NCBI GenBank assembly: GCA_022511125.1
Contig: JAFLSD010000002.1
Span: 186,001-250,000 of the forward strand
From: Paramuribaculum sp.
Lineage (GTDB): Bacteria; Bacteroidota; Bacteroidia; Bacteroidales; Muribaculaceae
Length of the DNA stretch: 64,000 nucleotides
Direction of reading: 5' to 3'
In this document: in pieces, positions 1 to 8,292 of the stretch
Layout: every line of letters begins with the position of its first letter
How positions within the stretch are numbered: the stretch's first letter is position 1
The notes under the pieces: generated by a model
What the model was told of the DNA's origin: nothing
What the model saw: only the letters and a program-made list of their open reading frames with translations
The model's database searches: none
Program-made: the position numbers and the translations under genes

Positions 1-574
1 CATCATAGCAATAAGCTTGCTTGTCATAATAGTAGGATTTATCGTTCTAAAGCCGAAAGGGTCGAAAAAAGCCCGGATAGCCGAAGAACCCGATCCAGTG
101 GAAACGGTAGCGGAAAACACAGAACTTGTAGCGCAAGCGGAATCTGATACCGGTGAGGGATTTTTCGACAAATTAAGCTCCATAATCTTCGGAGGAGCAC
201 CCGACATGAAAGAAATCGAGGCTTCCATAGCGGAACAGAAGAGACAAGCCTCACAAGCGAAGAAAGACGAAAAGAAAAAACGTAAGGAGACAGCATCATC
301 GTCGAACGATAGTAACTTTGACGATTACCAGGAGCCGGAAACACCAAAAATCACAAACGGCACTTTAAATCTCGGTTACGGATCATGGAAAGGAGGCATC
401 AAAAACGGCAAACCGGACGGCAAAGGCACCCTGACCTTCTCGTCCACCCACAAAATAGGCGACTACACAGCCAATCCGGGCGATTATTTCACGGGTCAAT
501 ATTATGACGGCTATCCTGCCAGCGGCAAGCTATACGACAGTAGCGGAACTCTCTTAAAAACAATAATATTATGA
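1..574 (+). CDS. MORN-repeat membrane protein, 5' end missing
   Basis: The reading frame is open from base 2, so the gene starts before the window; the TTG at 17 is not a convincing start. The visible part opens with a hydrophobic stretch (IIAISLLVIIVGFIVL), probably one transmembrane helix. A charged Lys/Glu-rich linker follows. The C-terminal 65 residues or so resemble MORN repeats (GYGSWKGGIKNGKPDGKG, then YFTGQYYDGYPASGKLYD). MORN repeats usually serve binding or scaffolding, so no enzymatic role is assigned. The stop overlaps the next start in ATGA at 571-574, which suggests translational coupling within an operon. Confidence 0.7.
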   Translation, partial: IIAISLLVIIVGFIVLKPKGSKKARIAEEPDPVETVAENTELVAQAESDTGEGFFDKLSSIIFGGAPDMKEIEASIAEQKRQASQAKKDEKKKRKETASSSNDSNFDDYQEPETPKITNGTLNLGYGSWKGGIKNGKPDGKGTLTFSSTHKIGDYTANPGDYFTGQYYDGYPASGKLYDSSGTLLKTIIL

Positions 575-1674
575 TAAAATACCTAATAGTCACAACATTC
601 CTGCTGAGTGGACTTTTCTGTTTCGGCCGAACATTCGAACAAACCGATTCGGCAAACAAGGAGCTTGCCCGCGTGAGCCCGTCGCCCATTGCCGACCTTC
701 CGGCAGACTGCGACACGATTCTGACCGTCGACGGCTTCAACATACGGGTCGTAAAGAAAGCAGGCGACCCTAAACATATCGGACTCGATCTATTTTCTGA
801 CCAGATGAAAAACGATGCGGACGCCGAAATGCTCAACTATATCGAAGCAGCTCTTGCCGTGAAAGCGCGAGACATTGCCTTAGACGGCTATGAGAACGTG
901 AAAATAACCACGGGCAAAATCGACGATCTGCGCAAACTCTCGCCCGACCTCCCCTGCTCTATCAGCAATCGCGACGGCAAGGAGCTTCAGATCAGCTGGC
1001 TGACCGACGACGTGGCCTTCAAAGTGGTCGTGCCCGTGAGCTACGATCTTGCCAAAGGAGGCTCCCGCGCCGATATCGAAAACCGCTTCATTTCTTCTGT
1101 CAAGAAGGCTCGCGGACAGAAACCGAAATCACCCGTAATCGAAAGCCATAACCTCCAGGCTTACGGCGACTCGCTGGAAATGCTTCAAGGATCGTCATAT
1201 CAGCGCCGCGCCATAAACCGCAACCTCTATTTCAATGTCGACACACTGATGTCACCTGTCTGGGACGCAAACCATCCCGTAGAATCGATAGCCAACCTCT
1301 TCCTGAACCCGTCGGATATATACGGCAACGTGGCTATGGACGTCAGATTCGTCAAACATGAATATGGAGAACAGGAAACCCTCACCACCGACGTGAACAG
1401 CTTTCTGGCTGCGGCAGAACAGGACGGCTGCACTCCTTATTGGGGCTTGGAACGCTTCGAGAACGGCAAACTTCAAGGCGCCCTGTTCCTCTATAACTGG
1501 AGCCAGGGATATGACCACGTGCTGAAAATCGAACTTGTGCCGGAAGATATAATCGCAGGCAGAGGAACCGTCAAGGCCCGTGCAAGCCTCTACATTCCCT
1601 CCAACAACGTGAAAAATCTCTTTGAGCCATACATTTCCTCTGATCACAAACCACAATTCACAGTCGGAAAATGA
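571..1674 (+). CDS. Secreted protein of unknown function (367 aa)
   Basis: Not recognised. The N-terminus (MIKYLIVTTFLLSGLFCFGRT) is a likely Sec signal, so the product should be periplasmic or at the outer membrane. The body is soluble, with no obvious catalytic motif and no further membrane segment. It overlaps both neighbours by 4 nt (ATGA at 571-574 and 1671-1674), a layout typical of co-translated subunits. Its function is probably tied to the two downstream secreted proteins. A lipoprotein reading is less likely because the single Cys in the signal region lacks a good lipobox. Confidence 0.75.
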   Translation: MIKYLIVTTFLLSGLFCFGRTFEQTDSANKELARVSPSPIADLPADCDTILTVDGFNIRVVKKAGDPKHIGLDLFSDQMKNDADAEMLNYIEAALAVKARDIALDGYENVKITTGKIDDLRKLSPDLPCSISNRDGKELQISWLTDDVAFKVVVPVSYDLAKGGSRADIENRFISSVKKARGQKPKSPVIESHNLQAYGDSLEMLQGSSYQRRAINRNLYFNVDTLMSPVWDANHPVESIANLFLNPSDIYGNVAMDVRFVKHEYGEQETLTTDVNSFLAAAEQDGCTPYWGLERFENGKLQGALFLYNWSQGYDHVLKIELVPEDIIAGRGTVKARASLYIPSNNVKNLFEPYISSDHKPQFTVGK

Positions 1675-2414
1675 AATCAAGCTTAATCAGAATCATATTG
1701 TTCGGAATCTTCTTCTGCGGCTGCACTTTGGCGAAAGCCCAGCTTTCGGCCGACGATTTTCTCGATCGCAGTTATGAAATTCAATCGGACGAAGCTTATT
1801 TCTCAGCCATGGGATTTGGCGACAATGCAGACAACGCCTATCAGGGTGTCGTTGTGGAATTGCTCGAAGTAATAAACCAGGCGAGACGCAACGAACGCTT
1901 GACCGACTTGAGAAAAAACGACATAGAGATGTTTATAGAGAAACTCTACACAGAAGGTGACGTATATGACCTTCTGCTCTATGTCCCTAAGGACAAAGTG
2001 TTGGCGATAGGCACTCAGAATATCACCGGTCAGAGTCAATCTCAATCGGGAACGTCGTCCCAATCTTCTACATCATCAGAAACCTTCATCGAACAGAGAG
2101 CACCGGTGGATTTCGATCCCAACGATATAATACAGACCATCTGCAACCAGGATACTTATATTGAAATAAAAGGATTTATCGAACGGTGGAAGCAGGAAGG
2201 AAAAATCGTATTCAGCGGCATGACTAAAAATCCTGCAGAAGTACCGGCCGATGCCAACGCGATCGTCATCGGCGACCGCTATAAAATTCTGGCTGTCCTG
2301 TCGCCTAAAAACAAAAATTACAGAATAGACTATAAGACGGGAGACGAGGACGATGAATCGAAACACCCGGATTTTAAATTCATAGTATGGTATAGAACCA
2401 ATAATTCCAAGTAA
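1671..2414 (+). CDS. Secreted protein of unknown function (247 aa)
   Basis: Not recognised. It has an N-terminal signal sequence (IRIILFGIFFCGCTLAKAQ) with likely cleavage after AKA; the CGC could alternatively act as a lipobox. A Ser/Gln/Thr-rich linker (around residues 121-140) separates an N-terminal half, beginning LSADDFLDRSYEIQSDEAYF, from a C-terminal half containing the run NAIVIGDRYKILAVLSPKN. The start overlaps the upstream stop by 4 nt, and the next gene begins 6 nt after its stop. It therefore belongs to the same operon. Confidence 0.75.
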   Translation: MKSSLIRIILFGIFFCGCTLAKAQLSADDFLDRSYEIQSDEAYFSAMGFGDNADNAYQGVVVELLEVINQARRNERLTDLRKNDIEMFIEKLYTEGDVYDLLLYVPKDKVLAIGTQNITGQSQSQSGTSSQSSTSSETFIEQRAPVDFDPNDIIQTICNQDTYIEIKGFIERWKQEGKIVFSGMTKNPAEVPADANAIVIGDRYKILAVLSPKNKNYRIDYKTGDEDDESKHPDFKFIVWYRTNNSK

Positions 2415-2420
2415 ACGGAT

Positions 2421-3398
2421 ATGACACGGAAAACAAATCTTAAAAAGACATTTTTCATTATAGCCGTATCGCTTATATTCGCGAGTGTAAAAGCGGACAT
2501 AACATTTCAGTTCACCGCGAACACTTATCTAAAAAACGCGCTCAAGGAGAGAATTGAGAACAACATATCCCGATTGCTCACCGAAATAGACCGTGCAGGC
2601 AACGACGGCGCCGATCTCAACCTTTCAGGCATCGATATGCAGCCGGAAGCCAAATCGAGATTGATGGGACTTTGGGAAGACGCGCGTTTCGTTTGCAGGA
2701 CTCCCAAAAATATCTCCAACTGCCTCGAGGACAAACAGGGCTACCAGGTGAGAAACATCCGAATCAAAATGAAGCCCTACGACAACACTTATGAGGGCTC
2801 GCTCGATCGTGAACTTACAATCTCCATAGGCCGTACGGGTCAGATCAACGGTGTCAGAATAGCCATGGACAAGCATGACGTCAACCAGATACTGAGCGGC
2901 GGTACGGGAGTGGAAGATGTAAGAGCACGACGCGAAATTCTCAAATGGGTGGAAGATTTCCGCTGCTATTACAACGAGAAAAACATTAAAGCCCTCCAAC
3001 AGATTTACAGCGACCAGGCTCTTATAATCACCGGTAGCGTGATGAAAGTTCCCGTCAAGAGCGACTATGGCGTGCGGATGGAAAACAAGGTAAAATTCCG
3101 CAAGGAGGACAAGGCGCAATATCTCACTCGTCTTAGCGGTATTTTCAAGCGTAACAGCAGGATAAACGTCCAGTTCAGCGACATTTCCATTGTTCGTCAC
3201 GGTGCCAAACCAAACATCTACGGTGTCACTCTGTTCCAGAAATGGCAGGCCGGAAGCTATCACGACGAAGGATGGCTATTCCTGGTTTGGGATTTCACCG
3301 ACGAAGACCAGCCCCAGATCTATGTCCGCTCATGGCAGCCCGAGGACATGGTGAATCAATTCGGAGTCATGGAACTTAGCGACTTCGATATCTACTGA
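2421..3398 (+). CDS. Secreted protein with a possible NTF2/SnoaL-like C-terminal domain (325 aa)
   Basis: A signal peptide is visible (TFFIIAVSLIFASVKA, cleaved before DITF). The N-terminal half is unrecognised. From about residue 168 the text (REILKWVEDFRCYYNEKNIK, then ALQQIYSDQALIITG) looks like the start of a NTF2/SnoaL-like alpha+beta domain, ending with VYVRSWQPED-like strands; this is fold-level inference only. It is the last gene of the coupled set beginning upstream of the window: gaps are 6 nt upstream, and 134 nt with a new promoter downstream. Confidence 0.75.
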   Translation: MTRKTNLKKTFFIIAVSLIFASVKADITFQFTANTYLKNALKERIENNISRLLTEIDRAGNDGADLNLSGIDMQPEAKSRLMGLWEDARFVCRTPKNISNCLEDKQGYQVRNIRIKMKPYDNTYEGSLDRELTISIGRTGQINGVRIAMDKHDVNQILSGGTGVEDVRARREILKWVEDFRCYYNEKNIKALQQIYSDQALIITGSVMKVPVKSDYGVRMENKVKFRKEDKAQYLTRLSGIFKRNSRINVQFSDISIVRHGAKPNIYGVTLFQKWQAGSYHDEGWLFLVWDFTDEDQPQIYVRSWQPEDMVNQFGVMELSDFDIY

Positions 3399-3464
3399 TT
3401 TTCTACCTGAAATATATGTTTCGTCAAAGAATCCCGAGAGTTCACACAAGAACCTTAAAAATAC

Positions 3465-3495
3465 TTGACAGACATAATTTCTCGCTTTAACTTTG
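3465..3495 (+). promoter_or_regulatory. Bacteroidetes-type promoter for the acidic protein gene
   Basis: TTG at 3465-3467, a 20-bp spacer, then TAACTTTG at 3488-3495 match the Bacteroidetes -33/-7 consensus (TTTG, 19-21 bp, TAnnTTTG). Transcription would begin near 3501 and give a leader of about 30 nt before the ATG at 3533. It marks a transcription unit separate from the upstream secreted-protein operon. Confidence 0.7.
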
Positions 3496-3532
3496 CATCA
3501 GAAACAAATAATAAATCAAAAAACAAATAGCT

Positions 3533-4138
3533 ATGACTACAGACAATTTAAACTTCGCAACGGAGAACGAAAACACTTTCCATTCTGAAAACGCAGTGAA
3601 CGAACAGGAAAAGAAAGACAAAAAAGAAAAGACGAAAAAAAATGCCGCAACGGCAGCTAAATTCGCAGGCGCAGCCGGACTCGGCGTTGCCGGAACCATG
3701 GCCGCTCAGGCAATGACAAAGGAACCGGATGTAGACACGGTGATTATGGCCGGAGCAGCCACACATCACGCTACTGTAACTGCAGCCGAAGAAACTGAAA
3801 CCGAAGACACCGTAACAGAAGAAGTTACACTGAGCCAGTATATCGAAGAAACCAACGACACAGATGGCAACTTAGGCCATATCGACCTCGTTGAAGAACA
3901 TCACAACATTATGGCCGATTTCGACGGACCGGCTCCCTTCTCGAGCGATGTATCCATCGACCCGATCGCCGACGAAAGCACAAACATGTTTGCCGACATC
4001 GACTCCAACATCGACATGAACAATCCCATTATCGACGATACATTGCTCAACGACGACATCTCAAACGATCTCGGATCTGTCGACAATCACATCGCCGAAG
4101 ATTTCAGCACTGACTTAATGGACGACATCTTAGCTTAA
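3533..4138 (+). CDS. Asp/Glu/Asn-rich low-complexity protein (201 aa)
   Basis: Not recognised. There is no signal peptide. Residues 24-37 are strongly basic (EQEKKDKKEKTKKN). Then comes an Ala/Gly-rich weakly hydrophobic stretch (ATAAKFAGAAGLGVAGTMAA) that could be a membrane or glycine-zipper-like helix. The last 100 residues are highly acidic, rich in Asp, Asn and Ile, with loosely repeated IDxNIDMNNPIIDD-type motifs, and probably disordered. It has its own promoter, and the Sel1-repeat gene starts 10 nt after its stop, so they likely form an operon. Confidence 0.7.
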   Translation: MTTDNLNFATENENTFHSENAVNEQEKKDKKEKTKKNAATAAKFAGAAGLGVAGTMAAQAMTKEPDVDTVIMAGAATHHATVTAAEETETEDTVTEEVTLSQYIEETNDTDGNLGHIDLVEEHHNIMADFDGPAPFSSDVSIDPIADESTNMFADIDSNIDMNNPIIDDTLLNDDISNDLGSVDNHIAEDFSTDLMDDILA

Positions 4139-4148
4139 AACATTAGAT

Positions 4149-5720
4149 ATGCGCAAGTTAATATTACTTATCGGAGTCATTGCCTTCACGGTGATGACTC
4201 CCGTCGTGTCTTCCGCAAAGAAACAGCAGAAGCAGAAACCGACAACGACTACGGTACAACAGACCACCAACGCCACCGACAGCCTCAAAACCATAGTCGA
4301 CGAGGCTAAGAAAGGCAACGCCAAGGCTCAGAACGAGTTGGGAAGATGGTATTACATGGGTCTCCACGACCTCAAGCAGAACTATACGACGGCTGTCGAA
4401 TGGTGGACAAAAGCCGCCAAACAGGACAACCCCGAAGCCATCGCTAATCTCGGACTTTGTTATAAGACAGGCCACGGAGTGAAAGCCGACTCATTGACTG
4501 CAGCTAAATTCTACCAGAATGCCATAAAGAAAGGATTCAAGCAGGCTCTGGCACAAAACGCTGAAGAAGCTAAGAAAGGCGACATGTTCAGCATTATGCT
4601 CGTGGCCGACTGTTATCTCCAGGGTATCGGCGTGCAGAAAGATCCGGCGAAAGCAGTGCCCTATCTCGAAATGGCAGCAAAGAAAAACAACGTCACCGCC
4701 GTGCGCACGTTGGGAATGACCTATCTGAACGCCAAAAAATTCTCCGACGCAGCGGGCTGGTTCAAGAAAGGTTCGTCGCTCGGCGATGTGACAAGCACCT
4801 ACTATTACGGCAAGATGCTTCTCGACGGACAAGGCGTCAAGCAGGATAAGAAAGACGGCGTGAACTATATGCTCAAAGCCGCCGACAGCGGGCTGCCGCA
4901 GGCAATGTACGTATTGGGAACGTGCTATATGAACGGCGACGGCGTGAACAAAAGCCCCGAACAGGCCGTGAAATGGTACAAACAGGCTTCGGGAGGCGGC
5001 ATAGCCGGAGCGCAGTGGCAGCTCGCCCAGTGCTATCGCGAAGGTATCGGCACGGACGTGAACTACAATCAGGCTCTCGACCGCTACGCGCAGGCGGTGG
5101 CCAAAGGCTACGGCCGTTCGTTCCAGCGTCTTGTCACCGACACTATCCCCAACTCCACGTTCGTAGACTACCTGCGCGGATGCAAATTCTACGCTTCGAA
5201 ACGTTTCGACGACGCGCTCAACGAATTTAAAAAGGTGGAAAAAGCCAAACTTCCCGACGGGAAAGTGATGGAAGGTGCAGTCTATATCAACTCCGACTAC
5301 AGCAAGCAGAATCTCAAGAAAGGCGTGAAGCTCATCAAGGACGCCGCTAAAAAGGACGACGTCCAGGCCATCTATCTGCTCGCCGGACTATATGAAGCCG
5401 GAAAAGGAGTAGACAAGGACGCAGCTCTGGCCTTGGAAAACTACACCAAAGCAGCCGACATGGGTTATGGACCGGCCGAATGTGCGCTCGGCGATATCTA
5501 TTATGAAGGCCGCGGTGTGGAGCAGAACTACGAAAAAGCCGTAGAGCTTTATCTCAAAGCCTATTCGCAGAGCCAGCTAACTGAAAACGCAGGAAAACGC
5601 CTCGCTGCTTGCTATGAAGACGGCAAAGGCGGACTTACCGTCGACAAAAAGGAAGCTGAAAAGGTGCTCAAAGCCTCCGGCAAAAACATCGTAGGCGAAC
5701 TTTTCAAATATGTCAACTAA
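4149..5720 (+). CDS. Secreted Sel1-repeat (TPR-like) protein (523 aa)
   Basis: A signal peptide (LILLIGVIAFTVMTPVVSSA) is followed by a Lys/Gln/Thr-rich linker. Most of the protein is Sel1-like repeats. Repeat signatures include NELGRWYYMGLHDLKQNYTT, ANLGLCYKTGHGVKADSLTA, YVLGTCYMNGDGVNKSPEQA and CALGDIYYEGRGVEQNYEKA, with an irregular break around residues 325-365. Sel1 repeats form alpha-solenoid scaffolds for protein-protein contacts, so a periplasmic or surface adaptor role is likely; no enzyme motif is seen. It lies 10 nt after the acidic protein gene. Confidence 0.88.
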   Translation: MRKLILLIGVIAFTVMTPVVSSAKKQQKQKPTTTTVQQTTNATDSLKTIVDEAKKGNAKAQNELGRWYYMGLHDLKQNYTTAVEWWTKAAKQDNPEAIANLGLCYKTGHGVKADSLTAAKFYQNAIKKGFKQALAQNAEEAKKGDMFSIMLVADCYLQGIGVQKDPAKAVPYLEMAAKKNNVTAVRTLGMTYLNAKKFSDAAGWFKKGSSLGDVTSTYYYGKMLLDGQGVKQDKKDGVNYMLKAADSGLPQAMYVLGTCYMNGDGVNKSPEQAVKWYKQASGGGIAGAQWQLAQCYREGIGTDVNYNQALDRYAQAVAKGYGRSFQRLVTDTIPNSTFVDYLRGCKFYASKRFDDALNEFKKVEKAKLPDGKVMEGAVYINSDYSKQNLKKGVKLIKDAAKKDDVQAIYLLAGLYEAGKGVDKDAALALENYTKAADMGYGPAECALGDIYYEGRGVEQNYEKAVELYLKAYSQSQLTENAGKRLAACYEDGKGGLTVDKKEAEKVLKASGKNIVGELFKYVN

Positions 5721-5749
5721 CAGGACAAAACTTCATTAAACCTCTTATT

Positions 5750-5789
5750 TCTCCTTTATTTCCGCCGGAGTTGACGGAAATAAAGGAGA
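5750..5789 (+). other. Perfect 15-bp hairpin before a coding start
   Basis: TCTCCTTTATTTCCG (5750-5764) and its exact complement CGGAAATAAAGGAGA (5775-5789) flank a 10-nt loop. There is no downstream T-run, so it is a poor intrinsic terminator. The right arm carries the only Shine-Dalgarno-like AAAGGAG (5782-5788), 4 nt before an ATG at 5793. Either it ends the Sel1 transcript, or it hides or organises the 5' end of the next gene. Confidence 0.6.
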
Positions 5790-5813
5790 TACATGTTTCA
5801 TAAAATTAAGCCA

Positions 5814-6863
5814 ATGAAAAAAATCATTTTTCTCTTCCTTTCCGCTTTATGGGTTATATCCGGATTCGAAATCTCGGCTAAACAGAAACTAAAGGTTGAT
5901 TCGCTGAAGGAATTGAATCGTGAATTTACCGCACAGATGTTGCAGTATGTCAGATACAGATCGGAAAGTGAGGATGGTAAGGAGCCTTGTGCCATTATCA
6001 AGACGGCGCTTGGCAACGGAGTGAAGGTCGAGGGCGACATCTATGGGGAACCTGTCAACCGCGGTAATGGTGAATTGTGGATTTATGTACCCCAATATGC
6101 GAAGCAGATAAGAATAACCCACGAATATTACGACCCCTTGAAAATTGAATTTGCTTCCACTCCCGGTTTCGAGGGCGACACTATATTAGCGGGCAAGACC
6201 TATGAGCTCAGTATCGCAGGATTCCAAATGAGACCTGTGAGATTGTTTATCAACGGCGGACAAGGCATGAGCGATTATGAAGTGTTCGAGGATTTCACCA
6301 TCACAATCAGCGACGGTGTCACGGCCGATCATCATTATGTCGACTTGGGGCTGCCAAGCGGCACTAAATGGGCTACGTGCAACCTCGGAGCGGAAAGCAA
6401 CGATCAACCGGGCAATTTCTACTCCTGGGGAGAGATATATCCTAAGAAAGTCTACACGTCCAACACTCTTCAAGAAGCTATAAAGGATGTGATTTTCGAC
6501 GACAAACCAATCAGAAAGGAATACGATGCGGCCAATGCCGCGTGGGGCGGTAGCTGGAGATTGCCTACCGACGAGGAAGCTCAGGAGCTCATGGACCTAT
6601 GCACACGTCAACTTGTGCTGGTCAACGGGCGCTGGGGCGTGAAACTGACCGGACTTAACGGCCATTCGATATTTCTTCCGCCGGCAGGCCACATGGAGGG
6701 TGTAAACCTCAACGGCCCCGAAGCATTGGGATATTATTGGACATCCAATTCGGTAAACGGAAGTTCTAACAATGCCATCGCGTTCTTCTTCGGTACCGGC
6801 AGCTTCATCAAAAACGCCAACGCGCGCTGGCGCGGATTCTCAATCCGCCCCGTCTGTGACTGA
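5814..6863 (+). CDS. Secreted protein with C-terminal FISUMP-type domain (349 aa)
   Basis: The start at 5814 is chosen because MKKIIFLFLSALWVISGFEI is a clean signal peptide. An in-frame ATG at 5793 would add seven residues and is preceded by an SD-like AAAGGAG inside a hairpin. The N-terminal half looks beta-rich. The C-terminal half begins YVDLGLPSGTKWATCNLGA and continues through WGEIYPKK, GGSWRLPTDEEAQEL, YYWTSNS and FSIRPVCD. These are hallmarks of the FISUMP (TIGR02145) / DUF1566 C-lectin-like domain, common in Bacteroidales surface proteins. Binding or adhesion is more likely than catalysis. It begins a run of five closely spaced genes. Confidence 0.85.
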   Translation: MKKIIFLFLSALWVISGFEISAKQKLKVDSLKELNREFTAQMLQYVRYRSESEDGKEPCAIIKTALGNGVKVEGDIYGEPVNRGNGELWIYVPQYAKQIRITHEYYDPLKIEFASTPGFEGDTILAGKTYELSIAGFQMRPVRLFINGGQGMSDYEVFEDFTITISDGVTADHHYVDLGLPSGTKWATCNLGAESNDQPGNFYSWGEIYPKKVYTSNTLQEAIKDVIFDDKPIRKEYDAANAAWGGSWRLPTDEEAQELMDLCTRQLVLVNGRWGVKLTGLNGHSIFLPPAGHMEGVNLNGPEALGYYWTSNSVNGSSNNAIAFFFGTGSFIKNANARWRGFSIRPVCD

Positions 6864-6897
6864 CAACTTTAAACTATAACGCTAAACATTCTTGGAA

Positions 6898-7338
6898 ATG
6901 AAAAAAATATCAAATCTGCTGACATTATTGATTATAGCCGTTCTGGGCGTTTTAACCACTGCATGCGATAAAAACGATGTAGTGATCGAAGCGTTCAGAT
7001 CGCAAGTACAGAAAATGTGTCCCATATCGGTCGACGAAGTTACGACTCTCACTTCTGTTGATTTCGACAAGGAAGAAGGAGCATTCGTTTACAACTATAC
7101 GATCGATGACGCAAAGTGCCCCATAGACGAACTGGCCAAACATCTCAAAACCTACGGAGCCAACCTCAAGGCCGCTCTGCAAGCGCCGGATGCAAAATCT
7201 TTCCTCGACGCTTGTGTCGAAAGAGACATCAAGGTTGTCTACCAGTACACAGGCAAAGGCACCGGGCAGAAGTGTTGGGTGTCTTACAATCCGTCGAACG
7301 ACAAAATCAAAAGCGGCGAAGGTTCCTACGACGACTAA
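6898..7338 (+). CDS. Small lipoprotein of unknown function (146 aa)
   Basis: The ATG at 6898 gives MKKISNLLTLLIIAVLGVLT followed by TAC, a lipobox with lipidation at Cys22. The mature part is alpha/beta with a CP dipeptide (VQKMCPIS), a F-x-Y-N-Y-T-x-D-D strand and a late Cys (QKCWVSY). This layout resembles the secreted protein at 50285-50713, which has NKSCPTE, FEFNFTNDE and RRCTFTV, so the two may be distant paralogues (inference). The gene sits 34 nt after the FISUMP gene and 20 nt before the next. Confidence 0.72.
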   Translation: MKKISNLLTLLIIAVLGVLTTACDKNDVVIEAFRSQVQKMCPISVDEVTTLTSVDFDKEEGAFVYNYTIDDAKCPIDELAKHLKTYGANLKAALQAPDAKSFLDACVERDIKVVYQYTGKGTGQKCWVSYNPSNDKIKSGEGSYDD

Positions 7339-7358
7339 CTCTCTGACGAAGCGATTCT

Positions 7359-7958
7359 ATGACAAACATCCGTTTACTGTCACTATTGCTTTTGTTCATT
7401 GTCTGCGGTTCGGCTTACAGTGCTGAAAACGTGGTGCTGTTCTCTGAGAACGGACAGGGAGGCATCAAAAGAACCACAGGCAAACTCATTGTGTATCAAG
7501 GGCAATATTATGTCGACATACCTGTCGGAAGAGGAAGCGAGCGACTGAAAGTGAGCAGAATCTCCGATAGCGCACGGTTGATTTATCATCGAAAAAAATG
7601 GGCTGAAAAATACCGTTATGTAGCCGAAAAGTCCGACGGCTGGTTTTACAGCGAGCCTTACTATTTCAACATGACATCACGGTGGATTCCGTCGCCTACC
7701 GAAGATCCATCTGATCCTTATAGGATTGTGCCCGTGAAAAAACTGTGGGGTTATCATACTGATTTCAATGGGGGCCGCACTCCGATGAAGTTGGTTCTGA
7801 TTAAAACCCAAGGCAAATATATGATCTATTACGGTGACGAAATGTTCGCCGCCGAAATTTACCCGAATAAAAGCACGTCGGCCAACGAACCTGCTTGGAC
7901 GCGAAACTTCAAATATTGTTGCAGGGTTTCAGGTTTTGACGTTTATTTCAATATTTAG
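7359..7958 (+). CDS. Secreted protein of unknown function (199 aa)
   Basis: Not recognised. The signal peptide is LLSLLLLFIVCGSAYS, with likely cleavage before AENVV. The mature part is rich in aromatic and basic residues (YHRKKWAEKYRYV, GWFYSEPYYFNMTSRW) and ends with a CC pair and VYFNI. No catalytic motif is seen. It lies within the 5.8-9.1 kb run, 20 nt after one neighbour and 16 nt before the other, so it is likely co-transcribed. Confidence 0.7.
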   Translation: MTNIRLLSLLLLFIVCGSAYSAENVVLFSENGQGGIKRTTGKLIVYQGQYYVDIPVGRGSERLKVSRISDSARLIYHRKKWAEKYRYVAEKSDGWFYSEPYYFNMTSRWIPSPTEDPSDPYRIVPVKKLWGYHTDFNGGRTPMKLVLIKTQGKYMIYYGDEMFAAEIYPNKSTSANEPAWTRNFKYCCRVSGFDVYFNI

Positions 7959-7974
7959 CCTCATTTACAATTAG

Positions 7975-8265
7975 ATGATAAAGAATCTACACCTCAAAAA
8001 CTCTTTGCTCCTGATATATTCGATAGGTTGTTTCCTGGCTATCTGGGCGTCGTTTCCAATTCTTGAGAGTATCACCTCATCGACAGGAAAAGTCTACGGG
8101 GCTTCAGTGGGAATCGTACTGTTGTTAGGCTATTTGGGATTTACGTTTTTAAACCGTTACCTAAAATGCTATATAACCAAACGATGGATCAGGACAAGCA
8201 TAATTATTGCTTTGATTATCGGATTTGTATTCATTTTACGGTTTATCAATTCTATTCCTGAATAA
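7975..8265 (+). CDS. Small integral membrane protein (96 aa)
   Basis: Not recognised by family. Three hydrophobic helices are visible: LLLIYSIGCFLAIWASFPIL, YGASVGIVLLLGYLGFTFL and TSIIIALIIGFVFILRFI. Basic residues lie between helices 2 and 3 (NRYLKCYITKRWIR), so that loop is predicted cytoplasmic. It is embedded between two secreted-protein genes with gaps of 16 and 27 nt, so it probably belongs to the same operon. Confidence 0.68.
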   Translation: MIKNLHLKNSLLLIYSIGCFLAIWASFPILESITSSTGKVYGASVGIVLLLGYLGFTFLNRYLKCYITKRWIRTSIIIALIIGFVFILRFINSIPE

Positions 8266-8292
8266 TAATTTCCGTAACGGGTAAGTATTGAT

